64,000 bases of DNA, from NCBI RefSeq assembly GCF_030818655.1, contig NZ_JAUTAN010000001.1, positions 1,178,001 to 1,242,000 of the forward strand, read 5' to 3'. Of the stretch, positions 63,926 to 64,000 are shown piece after piece (position 1 is the first letter of the stretch; the number at the start of each line of letters is the position of its first letter). A model generated the notes under the pieces. It did no database searches and was not told the DNA's origin. It was given only the letters and a program-made list of their open reading frames with translations. Both the position numbers and the translations under genes were made by a program. This DNA is from Nocardioides zeae (GTDB taxonomy: Bacteria > Actinomycetota > Actinomycetes > Propionibacteriales > Nocardioidaceae).

Positions 63926-63953
63926 AGCCCGCCACGCCGACGCGGGGCGGGCT
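63926..63953. terminator. Hairpin upstream of the phage-like cassette
   Basis: AGCCCGCC and GGCGGGCT arms enclose 12 bases. It lies 41 bases before the small acidic gene on the minus strand and could end a transcript coming from the right. Beyond it, 63954-64000 has no gene that can be settled; minus-strand frames are open to the window edge. Confidence 0.5.
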
Positions 63954-64000
63954 AGGTTGCGGGCCATGTCTGTTGCAATGGCCTCAGCGGTCTGCTTCAC

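Overview
The window is very GC-rich (roughly 70% or more), with dense, often overlapping genes and many GTG starts. The order ftsK - rimO - pgsA - cinA - clgR - (nei/lhr) - recA - recX, together with ClgR, a RecA-NDp type promoter, a DUF3046 gene and a sulfur leader peptide, points to an actinobacterium. Gene style and content suggest the Nocardioidaceae/Propionibacteriales (for example Nocardioides or Aeromicrobium). The genus is an inference; no rRNA or tRNA gene was seen.

Layout. 1-7983: cytochrome bd operon (cydA-cydB-fused cydDC, then the start of a YhhN-type membrane protein), divergent from a BlaI-type repressor and an M56 membrane protease, with two BlaI-like dyads in the shared promoter. 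8096-20159: chromosome and envelope housekeeping (ftsK, a PH-like membrane protein, RodZ-like protein, rimO, pgsA, cinA, clgR), interrupted by a large secreted nuclease between pgsA and cinA. 19350-25471: lhr-nei repair pair and an acetyltransferase on the minus strand. 25585-31592: DinB-like gene, DUF3046, MFS exporter, recA-recX with two recognisable control sites, ppk2, a frameshifted HipA-like kinase gene and DUF3037. 31629-31722: two copies of a perfect palindromic core.

31752-35522: assimilatory sulfur operon (leader peptide - sirA - small Cys-rich protein - cysH - sirohydrochlorin chelatase) with overlapping genes. 35725-41145: glyA, then a DcuS/DcuR-like two-component system divergent from a dctA dicarboxylate transporter. 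41160-45689: YihY protein, small membrane protein, K+ channel with RCK domain, large sensor kinase. 45700-51419: AztABCD-type zinc uptake locus with a Zur-like box and two beta-propeller-like lipoproteins. 51432-55501: FecCD-type ABC importer with an embedded methyltransferase and a small winged-helix regulator.

55577-59470 encodes one 1297-residue protein that joins a DabB-like (NuoL-like) membrane domain to a DabA (DUF2309) beta-carbonic-anhydrase-like domain, apparently a one-chain inorganic carbon pump. 59622-62474 holds small secreted proteins, including two paralogues with twin-arginine-like signals. 62653-63885 resembles the end of a phage lysis cassette (small acidic protein, CHAP/NlpC-like hydrolase, 23-residue peptide, holin-like protein) and probably marks the edge of a prophage that continues beyond the right end.
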